Positions 25,226-34,052 are shown, numbered from the stretch's first letter. The stretch is 64,000 nt of DNA from Labrys sp. WJW (GCF_001676615.1 NZ_LYXZ01000002.1:1-64000), one strand, 5' to 3'. Numbers and translations: made by a program. The notes: a model not told the origin generated them from the letters alone.

Positions 25226-25708
25226 CTACTGCAACGCACTTTGCCTGAGGCAGTCGCGGTCGATCAGGCGCTGGAAGCGAATGGCTTCGGCCCCGTCTTC
25301 GTAGTAGTTCGCCACACGGCGGAAGGGGCGAAAGCCGAGGCGGCTGAACAGGGCTTGGGCGGGCAGATTGTCGCTGCGCGTCTCCAGGCGCAGCAGATGG
25401 GCGCCGATCCCGGCGCTGCTGGCCATGGCCTGTTGGAGCAGTGCCTGGGCAATGCCCTGCCGACGGGCACGTGGCGCCACGGCAAGGGAATAGAGCCGCG
25501 CGACGGCCGTGCGGCGATTGGTGAGGACGACGCTGCAGCCCGTGAGGCCCTCGGTATCGTCGCTGACGATGACGAGGGCGGAAGGGCTGGTCAGCAGATG
25601 GCGCCAATCGCGACGGCTGATGCGATCGCCGGCGAAGGCCGCGTTTTCGAGATCGACCAGGGCGGGAAGATCCGCCGAGCCCGCCTCGCGCAGATAGGGT
25701 ACGGTCAT
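25226..25708 (-). CDS. GNAT-family N-acetyltransferase
   Basis: A 160-residue acetyltransferase with the complete GNAT core: PYLREAGSADLPALVDLENAAFAGDRISRRDWRHLL, the acetyl-CoA motif A strand LYSLAVAPRARRQGIAQALLQQAM (Q/RxxGxA as RRQGIA) and the closing ALFSRLGFRPFRRVANYYEDG. It resembles the acetyltransferase half of the GNAT/peptidase C39 fusion proteins that accompany RimK-like genes, but the peptidase half is absent. The start at 25708 is chosen because the family begins at this point (MTVPYLREA); the open frame extends upstream without resemblance. It is probably co-transcribed with the RimK-like gene. Confidence 0.88.
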   Translation of the reverse strand: MTVPYLREAGSADLPALVDLENAAFAGDRISRRDWRHLLTSPSALVIVSDDTEGLTGCSVVLTNRRTAVARLYSLAVAPRARRQGIAQALLQQAMASSAGIGAHLLRLETRSDNLPAQALFSRLGFRPFRRVANYYEDGAEAIRFQRLIDRDCLRQSALQ

Positions 25709-25930
25709 GTGCGACAGACAGATTGATATCGACAATGACCGTGAGGGTAGGGGGTCGGCGCTGCCCCAACAAATCAGGATTGCATAAGGAAACGGGTGTG
25801 AGGCCGATTCCAGTATTCCTGCCATGTCATTGAAAAAAATGTTTTTTCGGCGTTCGGCGCTCTCGGTTTTTCAGGTCAGGCGTTGGTCAATTCTGGCTGT
25901 TTTGGCCTGAGCGCGCGGAGCCGGCCTGCT

Positions 25931-26338
25931 TCATTTGCCGTCGCGGGTCTCGGGAAACTCGATAGGCCCGCCCGCCTTTTCCCAGGACGAGAAACCGTCC
26001 TTGAGATGCGCCGCGGCAAAGCCCATGTCCTGCAGCGTTGCCACGGTCAGGGCCGAGCGCCACCCGGAGGCGCAATGAAAGACGAACTTCCTGTCCTCTC
26101 CGAAGATGGCCTTGAAATAGGGGCTTGCGGGATCGACCCAGAACTCCACCATGCCGCGGGGGGCATGGAAGCTGCCGGGAATATAGCCTGAACGCTGCCT
26201 CTCCCGGGGATCGCGGATGTCGACGATGACCACATTGGGGTCGCCGACCATGGCGATCGCATCCTTGGTCTCGATTTCCTCGATGCGGGCGCGGGCAGCC
26301 GCGACCATCTGGGCCGACGAGAGCTTGAGTTTCTTCAT
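25931..26338 (-). CDS. Rhodanese-like domain protein (single domain)
   Basis: A 135-residue single-domain rhodanese. After an N-terminal helix (LSSAQMVAAARARIEEI) the rhodanese fold appears: VVIVDIRDPRERQRSGYIPGSFHAPRGMVEFW, then the active-site loop HCASGWRSAL with the sulfur-accepting Cys89, and LKDGFSSWEKAGGP at the end. No signal peptide is present, so it acts in the cytoplasm, probably in sulfur transfer or redox homeostasis. It is downstream of, and on the same strand as, the LacI regulator gene (gap 122 bp). Confidence 0.92.
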   Translation of the reverse strand: MKKLKLSSAQMVAAARARIEEIETKDAIAMVGDPNVVIVDIRDPRERQRSGYIPGSFHAPRGMVEFWVDPASPYFKAIFGEDRKFVFHCASGWRSALTVATLQDMGFAAAHLKDGFSSWEKAGGPIEFPETRDGK

Positions 26339-26460
26339 CCTGATGTTCCGTCCCCGGCTATATCCATTCTTCGTTCTGGCATCCCCAGTTCAGGCCGGGG
26401 AAGCGTTGCGATCAAGATGGTAGATTGCCGCGAGGTTGGGGCGTGTCGTCGGCGCTTTCC

Positions 26461-27501
26461 TCAGCGCCAATTGCTCTCCCGCTCCGAACTCGGCGCGAAT
26501 TCGGGCGGTACCACCACCATCGGATTCTCGCCGGGAACGTAATTGTCCACCAGAGCATAGCCTTCGGCGATGATGGCCTCGACGTTCTGGCGCGTCATCG
26601 TCACGTCGAAAGGCAGATGGGCCGCAAAGGGATCCCAGTCGGAACATACCGTGCTGACCTCGCGCATGGCCTGGCGCGGTACCTGCAGGGAGAATTGCAC
26701 CAGCCCTTCGAAGGCTGTGATGGAATTGATGAACAGGCCGTCCGGCATGCGGCCGAGCGCCTGGAAGCGGGCGGCGAGCGCCTCGCGTGCCGATGAGGGG
26801 CGATAGCCGCAGCAGGAGACCTCCGGCATCACCTCCTGGCCATTGGCGGCCACGGCATCGCGAAAGCCTTCGATGCGGCGGTCGGTGGCATGCTCGCCGG
26901 CGATGCCGCCGAGAAACAGCAGGTCGCGCGGCGCCGTCCGGCGTTTGCGCAGCTTGGCGATCAGCTTTTCCGTGAGGGCGCGGGCGCCGCCATAGTTGTC
27001 GGTAACCACCGAAGGCGCGTCGCTGCCGGGCAGGTCGAGATTGACGCAGGGAATGCCGGCGGCGCGGCAGAGCGCATTGAGGGGCTGTGTGTTGCGCACG
27101 CCGGCGATGAAGAGGAACTCGACCTGTTGGGAGAGCAGGGTGGCGGTAACGCTGGCCTCGATCGCTTCGTCGCGCTGGGTGCTCACCACGATCGGGCACA
27201 GGCCACGCTGGCGCGTATCGGTTTCGAAGGCCTCGGCCAAGCCCGCGAAGAAGCGGTTGCGGTAATGGGGGATGATCATGCCGGCGAGGCCGGAGCGTGA
27301 CAGGCGCAGGCCCCGGGCCTTCATGTTGACGGCATAGCCGAGGTCCTGGGCGGCCTTCAGCACGCGCTTGGCGGTGTCCTCCTTGATACGGTAGCGCGTC
27401 CAGCTGCCATTGAGCACCAGACTGACCGTGGAAGGGGAGGCCTTGGTCGCGGCGGCGATATCATAGATGGTGGACCTGCGTCCGCTGGGTGAGCGCGCCA
27501 T
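26461..27501 (-). CDS. LacI-family transcriptional regulator of the adjacent sugar operon
   Basis: A 346-residue LacI/GalR repressor. The N-terminal helix-turn-helix is RSTIYDIAAATKASPSTVSLVLNGS with the hinge AARGLRLSRSG-type segment (KARGLRLSRSGLAGMIIPHY), followed by a sugar-binding core (LLSQQVEFLFIAGV, DLLFLGGIAGEHATDRRIEGFRDA). GAGGGG lies upstream of ATG 27501. The gene is divergent from the sugar ABC operon at 27667. Two palindromic sites in the 165-bp gap (27555-27570 and 27587-27602) are well placed for it to repress that operon, and probably itself, until the sugar binds. Confidence 0.92.
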   Translation of the reverse strand: MARSPSGRRSTIYDIAAATKASPSTVSLVLNGSWTRYRIKEDTAKRVLKAAQDLGYAVNMKARGLRLSRSGLAGMIIPHYRNRFFAGLAEAFETDTRQRGLCPIVVSTQRDEAIEASVTATLLSQQVEFLFIAGVRNTQPLNALCRAAGIPCVNLDLPGSDAPSVVTDNYGGARALTEKLIAKLRKRRTAPRDLLFLGGIAGEHATDRRIEGFRDAVAANGQEVMPEVSCCGYRPSSAREALAARFQALGRMPDGLFINSITAFEGLVQFSLQVPRQAMREVSTVCSDWDPFAAHLPFDVTMTRQNVEAIIAEGYALVDNYVPGENPMVVVPPEFAPSSERESNWR

Positions 27502-27554
27502 CGTCCCCTCTTTTGTCTTGCGGATCGAATTGGAGACTCGATCATCAACTCAAT

Positions 27555-27570
27555 GCTAAATCCTTTTAGC
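27555..27570. promoter_or_regulatory. LacI-type operator 1
   Basis: A palindrome with arms GCTAAA and TTTAGC around TCCT. It lies just upstream of a consensus -35 box (TTGACA at 27575-27580) that faces the sugar ABC operon. Confidence 0.7.
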
Positions 27571-27574
27571 TACC

Positions 27575-27602
27575 TTGACAACAAATGCTGAATGGATTTA
27601 GC
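27575..27602 (+). promoter_or_regulatory. Promoter of the sugar ABC operon overlapped by LacI-type operator 2
   Basis: TTGACA (27575-27580) is a perfect -35 box. About 16-17 bp downstream the -10 region (around 27596-27603, TTTAGC-like and weak) is covered by a second operator copy (27587-27602) with arms GCTGAA and TTTAGC around TGGA. Occupation should exclude RNA polymerase. Confidence 0.6.
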
Positions 27603-27666
27603 TCAGGTGAACTGCCGGGGGATTTCGGAGCCGCGGCAGCCAGAACAATGAGGGAGGAACTGTTCC

Positions 27667-28701
27667 ATGGCGTCGAATTCTGATTCCATTCGCGCGGCGA
27701 GGCTCGATCGCCGTACATTTCTTGCGTCTGCCCTGGGTGCCGGCTCGCTGCTGCTGCCGGGCGTGCTCGGTTCGGCTTACGCTTCCAAGGACAAGCCCGT
27801 CATCGGCGTGGTGGTGAAGATCGGTGGGATTCCCTGGTTCAATGCCATGGAAGCCGGGATCAAGAAGAAATCGGCCGAACTCGGCGTCGAGGCTTTCATG
27901 GTCGGGCCCACCAGCGCCGATCCGGCCCTGCAGGTGCGTGCCATCGAGGATCTGATCGCCAAGGGCGTGGACGTGATCGGCGTGGTGCCCAACGATGCCG
28001 AGGTGCTCGAGCCGGTGCTGGAGCGGGCCCGCAAGGCCGGCATCAAGGTGATCACGCATGAATCGCCCAAGCAGAAGCAGGCCGATTGGGATTTCGAGCT
28101 GGCTTCGGTGAAGGGCTTCGGCGATGCCTATGGCAAGCAGCTGGTCGAGGCGCTCGGCGGCAAGGGCGAATATGCCGTGTTCGTCGGCTCGCTCACCGTG
28201 CCGCTGCACAATGCCTGGGCCGATGCGGCCATCGCTTATATCAAGCAGAACGCACCGGAGATGAAGCTGGTCGGCGACCGCTACGGCGTCGCCGAGGACG
28301 TCGATGCCTCACGCTCGACGGCTCTCGATCTCATCCGTGCCCATCCCGGCCTCAAGGGCTTCCTGGCCTTCGGCAGCCAGGGACCGATCGGCGCCGCCCG
28401 CGCCGTGGCCGAGAAGGGCAAGAAGGGGCAGATCAAGGTGCTCGGCCCGTTCTCTCCCGGGCAGGGCCGCAAACTCGTCAAGGACGGCACGCTGACCGGC
28501 GGTTTCATGTGGAATCCGATGCTGGCCGGCGAGGTCTTCGTCACCCTGGGCACCATGGTGGCCAAGGGGCAGGAGATCAAGGACGGCACCACGATCGAAG
28601 GACTGGGCGTCGTCCATCCCGACGGGCACAATCTCATCGTCGACCAGCTCGTATCCCTCAACAAGGATACCATCGACGAGCTCGCCAAGATGGGCCTGTA
28701 G
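27667..28701 (+). CDS. Sugar ABC transporter periplasmic binding protein (probable Tat export)
   Basis: A 344-residue type I periplasmic binding protein and first gene of a five-gene operon. The N-terminus has a twin-arginine motif (LDRRTFLASALGAG) and a hydrophobic stretch ending in SAYAS at about residue 40, so Tat export is likely. The mature fold reads PVIGVVVKIGGIPWFNAMEAGIKKK, AIEDLIAKGVDVIGVVPNDAEVLEPVL, AGIKVITHESPKQ, and FLAFGSQGPIGAARAV in the hinge region. It resembles the LsrB/RhaS branch. GGGAGGAA precedes ATG 27667. The ligand is unknown; the epimerase at the end of the operon points to a rare ketose or a sugar giving one. Confidence 0.9.
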   Translation: MASNSDSIRAARLDRRTFLASALGAGSLLLPGVLGSAYASKDKPVIGVVVKIGGIPWFNAMEAGIKKKSAELGVEAFMVGPTSADPALQVRAIEDLIAKGVDVIGVVPNDAEVLEPVLERARKAGIKVITHESPKQKQADWDFELASVKGFGDAYGKQLVEALGGKGEYAVFVGSLTVPLHNAWADAAIAYIKQNAPEMKLVGDRYGVAEDVDASRSTALDLIRAHPGLKGFLAFGSQGPIGAARAVAEKGKKGQIKVLGPFSPGQGRKLVKDGTLTGGFMWNPMLAGEVFVTLGTMVAKGQEIKDGTTIEGLGVVHPDGHNLIVDQLVSLNKDTIDELAKMGL

Positions 28702-28845
28702 GCCCCGCGAGAAGAGGCGGGAGCCGGCGAGGTTCCCGCCCTGGCGAACCGACCGGGCGTTGCCGGCGCGCTCCATTATTTGGGGGCGCCGGCTCGGCGC
28801 GCCGGCGTTTCGTTTCATTCCTTCCCTCCTGGCCGGGAGACCGTC

Positions 28846-30366
28846 ATGGCCGCCACAGCCGCAATCACCGATACGCCTGCGACGCCGCTGCTTTTCCTGC
28901 GCAACATCTCCAAGCGCTTCGGGGGCGTGCGTGCGCTCGAAAACGTTTCTTTCGAGGTGCTCCCCGGAGAGGTCCTGTGTCTTGCCGGCGAGAATGGCTG
29001 CGGCAAGAGCACGCTGATCAAGCTGATCAGCGGCGTCTATCGCCCCGAAGCGGGCGGCGAGATGCTGTTCGATGGGCGCACCATAGATGGCCTCAGTCCG
29101 GCGCGAGCCCGGGCTCTGGGCATCCAAGTCATCTGGCAGGACCTGGCACTCTTTCCCGAAATGGCGGTGGCCGAGAACATTGCCTTCGAACGCAATCTCG
29201 GCGGCGCCCCGCGCCTGGTCAACTATGCGGCCATGAAGGCGGATGCGCGGCGCATCCTGGACCGGCTGGGTGTCGAACTCGATCTCGATGCGCCCGTGCG
29301 CACGCTTTCGATCGCCCAACGCCAGATCGTGGCGATCGCCCGCGCTCTGGTCGCCGACGCCAGGCTGGTCTTCATGGACGAGCCTACCGCGTCGCTCAGC
29401 CAGGCTGAAACCGACGCGCTCCTGGTAATTGTGCGGCGCCTGTCGGCCGACGGCATCGCCGTGGTCTTCGTCAGCCATCGCCTGGCCGAGGTGCTCGATG
29501 TCTGCACCCGCGTCACCGTGCTGCGCGACGGCCATTATGTCGGCACCTACCCCACCGCCGGCATGACACAGACCCGCCTGACCGAGCTGATGACCGGCAA
29601 GACCTTCGACCAGGCCGTGCAGGCGCGCGATCATTCCGCTTCGCCTGTGGTCTTGCAGGTGGAGAAACTGACGCGGCCGGGCGACTACGAGGATATCAGC
29701 CTGACAATCCGGCGCGGGGAGGTGCTGGGCTTGACGGGACGACTGGGGGCAGGGCGCACCGAACTCGCCCTCTCGCTCTTCGGCCTGACCCGGCCGGGTT
29801 CGGGCAGCATGCGTCTCGAGGGCAAGGCCCTGTCGCTTGCCTCCAACCGGGCTGCCATCGATGCCGGTATCGCCTATGTCTCGGAAGACCGCCTGCAGCT
29901 CGGCCTGGTCCAGCCGCAGTCGATCGGCGACAATACGGCCATCACCGTGCTGGACAGGCTGCTCGATCTCTTCCGGCTGATCTCACCGGGGCGACGCAAG
30001 TCGCTGGTCGACGACTGGGTCAAGGCGCTCGCCATCAAGGTCTCCGATCCCGACAATGCGGTGTCGACCCTCTCCGGGGGCAACCAGCAGCGCGTGGTGC
30101 TGGCGAAATGGCTGGCCACCAAGCCCAAGCTCCTGATCCTGGATTCGCCCACGGTCGGCGTCGATGTCGGTGCCCGCGCCGGCATCTTCGCCATCATCCA
30201 CCGGCTGGCGCAGGAAGGCATGGCCATCCTGCTGATTTCCGACGAGATCACCGAAGTCTATTTCAACGCGGATCGCATCCTGCACATGCGCGAGGGTCGC
30301 ATCATCGACGAATACATTCCGGGCGAAGTGTCCATCGACAAGATCGAGGAGGATGTGCATGCCTGA
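28846..30366 (+). CDS. Sugar ABC transporter ATP-binding protein (RbsA-type, two domains)
   Basis: A 506-residue duplicated ATPase. The first domain has Walker A GENGCGKST, the signature LSIAQRQ and Walker B LVFMDEPTASL. The second has the degenerate Walker A typical of sugar ATPases (GRLGAGRTE), the signature LSGGNQQ and LLILDSPTVGVDVGA. The order and length match RbsA/MglA. The start at 28846 is chosen because it has GGGAG upstream and the family alignment begins soon after (LLFLRNISKRFGGVRALENVSF); the frame opens 66 bp earlier. The stop overlaps the first permease gene. Confidence 0.93.
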   Translation: MAATAAITDTPATPLLFLRNISKRFGGVRALENVSFEVLPGEVLCLAGENGCGKSTLIKLISGVYRPEAGGEMLFDGRTIDGLSPARARALGIQVIWQDLALFPEMAVAENIAFERNLGGAPRLVNYAAMKADARRILDRLGVELDLDAPVRTLSIAQRQIVAIARALVADARLVFMDEPTASLSQAETDALLVIVRRLSADGIAVVFVSHRLAEVLDVCTRVTVLRDGHYVGTYPTAGMTQTRLTELMTGKTFDQAVQARDHSASPVVLQVEKLTRPGDYEDISLTIRRGEVLGLTGRLGAGRTELALSLFGLTRPGSGSMRLEGKALSLASNRAAIDAGIAYVSEDRLQLGLVQPQSIGDNTAITVLDRLLDLFRLISPGRRKSLVDDWVKALAIKVSDPDNAVSTLSGGNQQRVVLAKWLATKPKLLILDSPTVGVDVGARAGIFAIIHRLAQEGMAILLISDEITEVYFNADRILHMREGRIIDEYIPGEVSIDKIEEDVHA

Positions 30367-31384
30367 CAGGCGCAACTGGCCGATCGGCGCCACCGAGCGC
30401 TGGCTCATCCTGGTGGTCCTGGCCCTTGTCGCGGGCCTTTCCCTCACCACCGACACCTTCTTCACCCTGTCGAACCTGTTCGACCTGATGAATACCTCGG
30501 CGGTGAACGTGATCTTCGCCGCCGGTCTGCTGGTGGTGCTGATCGCCGGCGGCATCGACATCTCCTTCGCCGTCGGTGCCTCGGTCGTGCAGTATCTCAC
30601 CGCGTTGACGGTGATGCATCTGGGTGGCGGCAATTGGGCGGTCGGCCTGATGGTCGCTGGCGGCTTCGGCTTCCTGCTCGGCGCTTTCAACGCCGCGCTG
30701 ATCTATCATTTCCGCATCGTCTCGATCGTGGTGACGATCGCGACCTTCAACCTCTTCTTCGGCACGCTGATGTTCCTCACCGGCGGCGTCTCGCTTTACG
30801 ACCTGCCGGACTGGCTGACGGATCGTATCGTACTGTTCAGCGTTGAGACGGGCGACGGCTCTGCTGAATTGACGCTTCCCGTCGCCGTCACGGCGCTTTG
30901 CGTGTTCGCCACTTGGCTGTTGCTGCGCAGGACCACGCCGGGCCGCCAACTCTACGCCATGGGTGACAATCCCGAGGCGGCGCGGCGCGTGGGCATCAAT
31001 ATCGGTGCCATGCATTATCTCGCCTTCGGCTGGCTCGGCCTGATGGCCGGCATTGCCGGGCTGATGCAGGCCCATTACGCACAGGAAGTCGTGCCGAACG
31101 CGCTCTATGGCCGCGAACTCGACGTTCTCGCCGCCGTCGTGCTCGGCGGAGCGCGCCTCGGCGGGGGCAGGGGCACGCTGCTCGGGGCCATCCTCGGCAT
31201 CTTCCTGGTCGCCATCACCGAGAACGGCCTGAACCTGCTCGGTATCACCCCCTATGCCTTCAAGATGATCATCGGCGCCATCATCCTGATCGCCATCACT
31301 TTGTCGAGCGACGGCGTCGCCCGGCTGATCGGTTCCGTGAAAGCTGGATCCCGGCGCGCGCCGACTGCCCGGAGGACGGCCTGA
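30359..31384 (+). CDS. Sugar ABC transporter permease 1 (RbsC-type)
   Basis: A 341-residue integral membrane permease of the ribose-type family with about eight to ten helices. Family marks are AGLLVVLIAGGIDISFAVGASVVQYL (the GGIDIS motif), FRIVSIVVTIATFNLFFGTL, the EAA-like loop NPEAARRVGINIGAMHYLAFG, and AAVVLGGARLGGGRGTLLGAILG. The ATG at 30359 is preferred over one at 30353 because GAGGAGG then has a 6-nt spacing. The gene overlaps the ATPase gene by eight bases and the second permease gene by one base. The two permeases probably form a heterodimer. Confidence 0.92.
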   Translation: MPDRRNWPIGATERWLILVVLALVAGLSLTTDTFFTLSNLFDLMNTSAVNVIFAAGLLVVLIAGGIDISFAVGASVVQYLTALTVMHLGGGNWAVGLMVAGGFGFLLGAFNAALIYHFRIVSIVVTIATFNLFFGTLMFLTGGVSLYDLPDWLTDRIVLFSVETGDGSAELTLPVAVTALCVFATWLLLRRTTPGRQLYAMGDNPEAARRVGINIGAMHYLAFGWLGLMAGIAGLMQAHYAQEVVPNALYGRELDVLAAVVLGGARLGGGRGTLLGAILGIFLVAITENGLNLLGITPYAFKMIIGAIILIAITLSSDGVARLIGSVKAGSRRAPTARRTA

Positions 31385-32412
31385 TGACACCGACATCGAC
31401 CTCAAAGTCCGCCGGCAAGTCCGGTTTCGCAAAGCTGCTGAGCAGTGACATTGCCGGCCTGATCGGCTTTCTCGTCCTGGTCGTGGCGGTGCTGAGTTTC
31501 AGCAGCGACCGCTTCTTCTCTGCCACGACCTTCGCCTCCATCGCCTTCCAGCTGCCTGAACTCGGCCTGCTGACCCTCGCCATGTTGATGCCGATCATCT
31601 CCGGCGGCTTCAACCTGGCGGCGACGTTCACGGCCAACATCGCCGGCCTCGCCATGGCTTGGGTGCTGCAATCCTATGGCGGTGTCGATGCCGGTGTCGG
31701 TGCCTTCGTCCTCGGGGTGGCCGCGGCATTGGTGACCGGTGCGGCGGCCGGCTGGCTGATGGGCGTCATCATCGCCTATACCGGCGCCCATCCCATCCTC
31801 GTCTCGCTCTCGATGATGATCTTTCTGCGCGGCCTCGGGGAGTTTCTCACCCATGGCGGGGACATTTCGGGCTTTCCCGATTTCGTGCGCGAGATCGGCC
31901 ACGGCACGTTGATCGGCATTCCCGTGCCGCTCTGGATCCTCGCGGCGGCGGCCCTGCTCTGGCATGTGGTGATGACGCGGGCCCGCCTCGGATTCTCCAC
32001 CCGCATGATCGGCTCCAACATCGAGGCGACGCGTTATTCCGGCATCGATACCCGCCGGTCCGTGACGCTGATCTACACGCTTTCAGGCGTGATGTGCGGC
32101 ATTGCCGGCGTGGTGATGCTCGCCCGCTTCAATTCGGTGCGCGTCGGCCATGGCGAGGCCTATCTGCTGATCACCGTGCTTGCCTGCTTCCTCGGGCGCG
32201 TCGATCCCTTCGGCGGGTTCGGGCGGGTGATCCCGGTGGTGATCGCCCTGGTCATCCTGCAGGTCATCGCCTCCGGCCTCAATCTCCTCGGCGCCAACCA
32301 GCATCTCGCTACGGCGATGTGGGGCGCCTTCCTGCTCGCGGTCATGATCCTGCGCTGGGTCTGGGCTCGCGAGTTCCTTCAGTCCCTCTTCACCCAAAAG
32401 CCAACACATTGA
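31384..32412 (+). CDS. Sugar ABC transporter permease 2 (RbsC-type)
   Basis: A 342-residue permease, partner of the preceding one. It contains LPIISGGFNLAATFTAN-like membrane segments (MPIISGGFNLAATFTANIAGLAM, the counterpart of GGIDLS), AYTGAHPILVSLSMMIFLRGLGEFL, the loop NIEATRYSGIDTRRSVTLIYTLSG and LACFLGRVDPFGGFGRVIPVVIALVIL. Its start overlaps the previous stop (TGATG). The GGIDLS motif is altered to GGFNLA, and the two permeases are clearly paralogous but diverged. It is followed after 10 bp by the epimerase gene. Confidence 0.9.
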   Translation: MTPTSTSKSAGKSGFAKLLSSDIAGLIGFLVLVVAVLSFSSDRFFSATTFASIAFQLPELGLLTLAMLMPIISGGFNLAATFTANIAGLAMAWVLQSYGGVDAGVGAFVLGVAAALVTGAAAGWLMGVIIAYTGAHPILVSLSMMIFLRGLGEFLTHGGDISGFPDFVREIGHGTLIGIPVPLWILAAAALLWHVVMTRARLGFSTRMIGSNIEATRYSGIDTRRSVTLIYTLSGVMCGIAGVVMLARFNSVRVGHGEAYLLITVLACFLGRVDPFGGFGRVIPVVIALVILQVIASGLNLLGANQHLATAMWGAFLLAVMILRWVWAREFLQSLFTQKPTH

Positions 32413-32422
32413 GGATATTGCC

Positions 32423-33271
32423 ATGAAGGGCTTCGGCATTCACACCAGCCTGTGGTCGCATAGCTGGACCCGCGAAGCGGCGGAACTGTCGATCGCGGAG
32501 GCTGCTCGATATGGGCTGGCCTTCGTCGAGATCGCCCTGCTTGAACCGGCCAAGGCCGATACCGGCCACACCCGGGCACTCCTGGAAAAGCATGGCGTCG
32601 ATGCCGTCTGCTCGCTCGGCCTGCCCAATGATTCCCGACCCACCAACAATCCGGACAAGGCGCTGGAATTCCTCACTTTGGCGCTGGACAAGACCGCCGA
32701 GATCGGCGCCAAGGCCCTGTCCGGCGTCGTCTATGGTTCGATCGGCGAGCGCACCGGCAATCCGCCGACCGAGGCCGAATATGACGCGGTCGTCAAGGTA
32801 ATGGACAAGGCGGCGGCCCATGCCCGCACGCTCGGCCTGGAACTCGGTCTCGAGGCGGTCAACCGCTACGAGAACCACATGATGAATACCACCGAGCAGG
32901 TGGTCCGCGTCATCGAGCGCATCGGCGCGCCCAACGTCTTCCTCCACCTCGATACCTACCACATGAACATCGAGGAGAAGGGGCAGGCCAACGGCATCCT
33001 CAAGGCCGGCGAGCATCTCAAATATATCCACCTGTCCGAAAGCGATCGCGGTGTCCCCGGTTCCGGCACGATCGCCTGGGACGAGGTGTTCGCGGGTCTG
33101 GCCGGCATCGGCTTCAAGGGCGGCATGGCCATGGAGAGCTTCATCCATATGCCGCCGCAACTCGCTTCGGCCCTGTCGGTCTGGCGTCCTGTCGCCAACA
33201 GCCGTGAGGAAATCCTGGCCGAGGGCCTGCCCTTCCTGCGCAACAAGGCCAAGCAGTACGGCCTGATCTGA
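32423..33271 (+). CDS. D-tagatose/D-psicose 3-epimerase-like TIM-barrel protein
   Basis: A 282-residue protein of the xylose-isomerase-like barrel superfamily, close to ketose 3-epimerases. The divalent metal ligands can be read in order: E144 (GLEAVNRYE), D177 (LHLDTYHMNIEE), H203 (YIHLSES) and E238 (AMESF). The VNRYENHMMNT and DTYHMNIEE blocks are characteristic of tagatose/psicose epimerases, and related enzymes also act on ribulose/xylulose or erythrulose. GAGG lies before ATG 32423. As the last gene of the LacI-controlled operon it probably converts the imported sugar, or its oxidised form, to a common ketose. A terminator follows. Confidence 0.87.
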   Translation: MKGFGIHTSLWSHSWTREAAELSIAEAARYGLAFVEIALLEPAKADTGHTRALLEKHGVDAVCSLGLPNDSRPTNNPDKALEFLTLALDKTAEIGAKALSGVVYGSIGERTGNPPTEAEYDAVVKVMDKAAAHARTLGLELGLEAVNRYENHMMNTTEQVVRVIERIGAPNVFLHLDTYHMNIEEKGQANGILKAGEHLKYIHLSESDRGVPGSGTIAWDEVFAGLAGIGFKGGMAMESFIHMPPQLASALSVWRPVANSREEILAEGLPFLRNKAKQYGLI

Positions 33272-33297
33272 GCCGTCTGCCGGACTTGCCAACAAGC

Positions 33298-33329
33298 ATC
33301 CTCCGACCTTCACGGGTCGGAGGATTTTT
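33298..33329 (+). terminator. Rho-independent terminator of the sugar ABC/epimerase operon
   Basis: An 11-bp stem (ATCCTCCGACC, 33298-33308, with GGTCGGAGGAT, 33315-33325) and a 6-nt loop, followed directly by TTTTT and a T-rich stretch. Confidence 0.9.
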
Positions 33330-33644
33330 GTTTGTGCGGTGTGGAGGAGGCACGCGCGGCCAGTATTGCGCGGAGCAGCCACCAGGCCGACGAGGGACGC
33401 AATGTCCGCGCAATATGCGCAGGCGATAGGGAGACGTCGAAGGTTTCGGGCGATTCGCGCCCTATACCGGAAGGTGTCGTCGTGGAAGACAGGCCATGTG
33501 TTCCTACCCCATCGCCGCCGAAGCGCTGTTCGGCCTTTGCGGACCGCATCAATATCCTACATTTGTCGAATGTCTGGACGGCTGCCGGCTCCACTTGCCG
33601 GCGAACACCCGTCTCGTTCACGCCTCGCCGAAAACAGGTGCGTG
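33330..33644. other. Intergenic region without recognised gene
   Basis: About 315 bp between the operon terminator and the small HTH gene. Long open frames cross it, but their products are low-complexity and unlike any family I know. It presumably holds the promoter of the HTH gene. Confidence 0.35.
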
Positions 33645-34052
33645 ATGTTCGATGCAATCACGCTGAATCTCGATCATATGCCGCACCCGAACGGATTGGC
33701 GGCGGCCATGGTGACAGCCGGGGTGGACGCCACGGTGCTTGCCCGCCGTGCCGGCGTGAATGCGGGCGATATCGATGCCTGGGCCTGCGGGCAACGCGAC
33801 CTGCGGCCAGCCATGGCTACACGCCTTTCGGCTCACCTCCACACGACGGCCGCCGATCTGCTGCTCGGTCTCGGTTGTGGCGAGCCGCTGCGGCAGACGG
33901 GCTTGCCGCCATGCGACGAGACCATCGCCGGGTCTGCCGGACCAGTCCGGCCGGAGCGCCTCGCCGGCCGGGGCGATCTGGCCGAGACCGTATTGATGCT
34001 GTCTGCGGCCATTCTCATGGGGATCGTCGGCTGTCTGGCCGTGCTGGACTAA
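33645..34052 (+). CDS. Small XRE-like helix-turn-helix protein with C-terminal membrane segment
   Basis: A 135-residue protein. Residues about 15-75 look like a Cro/C1-type helix-turn-helix (NGLAAAMVTAGVDATVLARRAGVNAGDIDAWACGQRDL, then MATRLSAHLHTTAADLL). After a short polar linker the last 20 residues form a hydrophobic helix (VLMLSAAILMGIVGCLAVL), so the protein may be anchored in the membrane. The start at 33645 is chosen because the fold begins there; only a weak ribosome site (AGGTG) is seen. The frame is open for 300 bp upstream without resemblance. It is transcribed towards the tiny peptide on the opposite strand. Function unknown. Confidence 0.5.
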   Translation: MFDAITLNLDHMPHPNGLAAAMVTAGVDATVLARRAGVNAGDIDAWACGQRDLRPAMATRLSAHLHTTAADLLLGLGCGEPLRQTGLPPCDETIAGSAGPVRPERLAGRGDLAETVLMLSAAILMGIVGCLAVLD

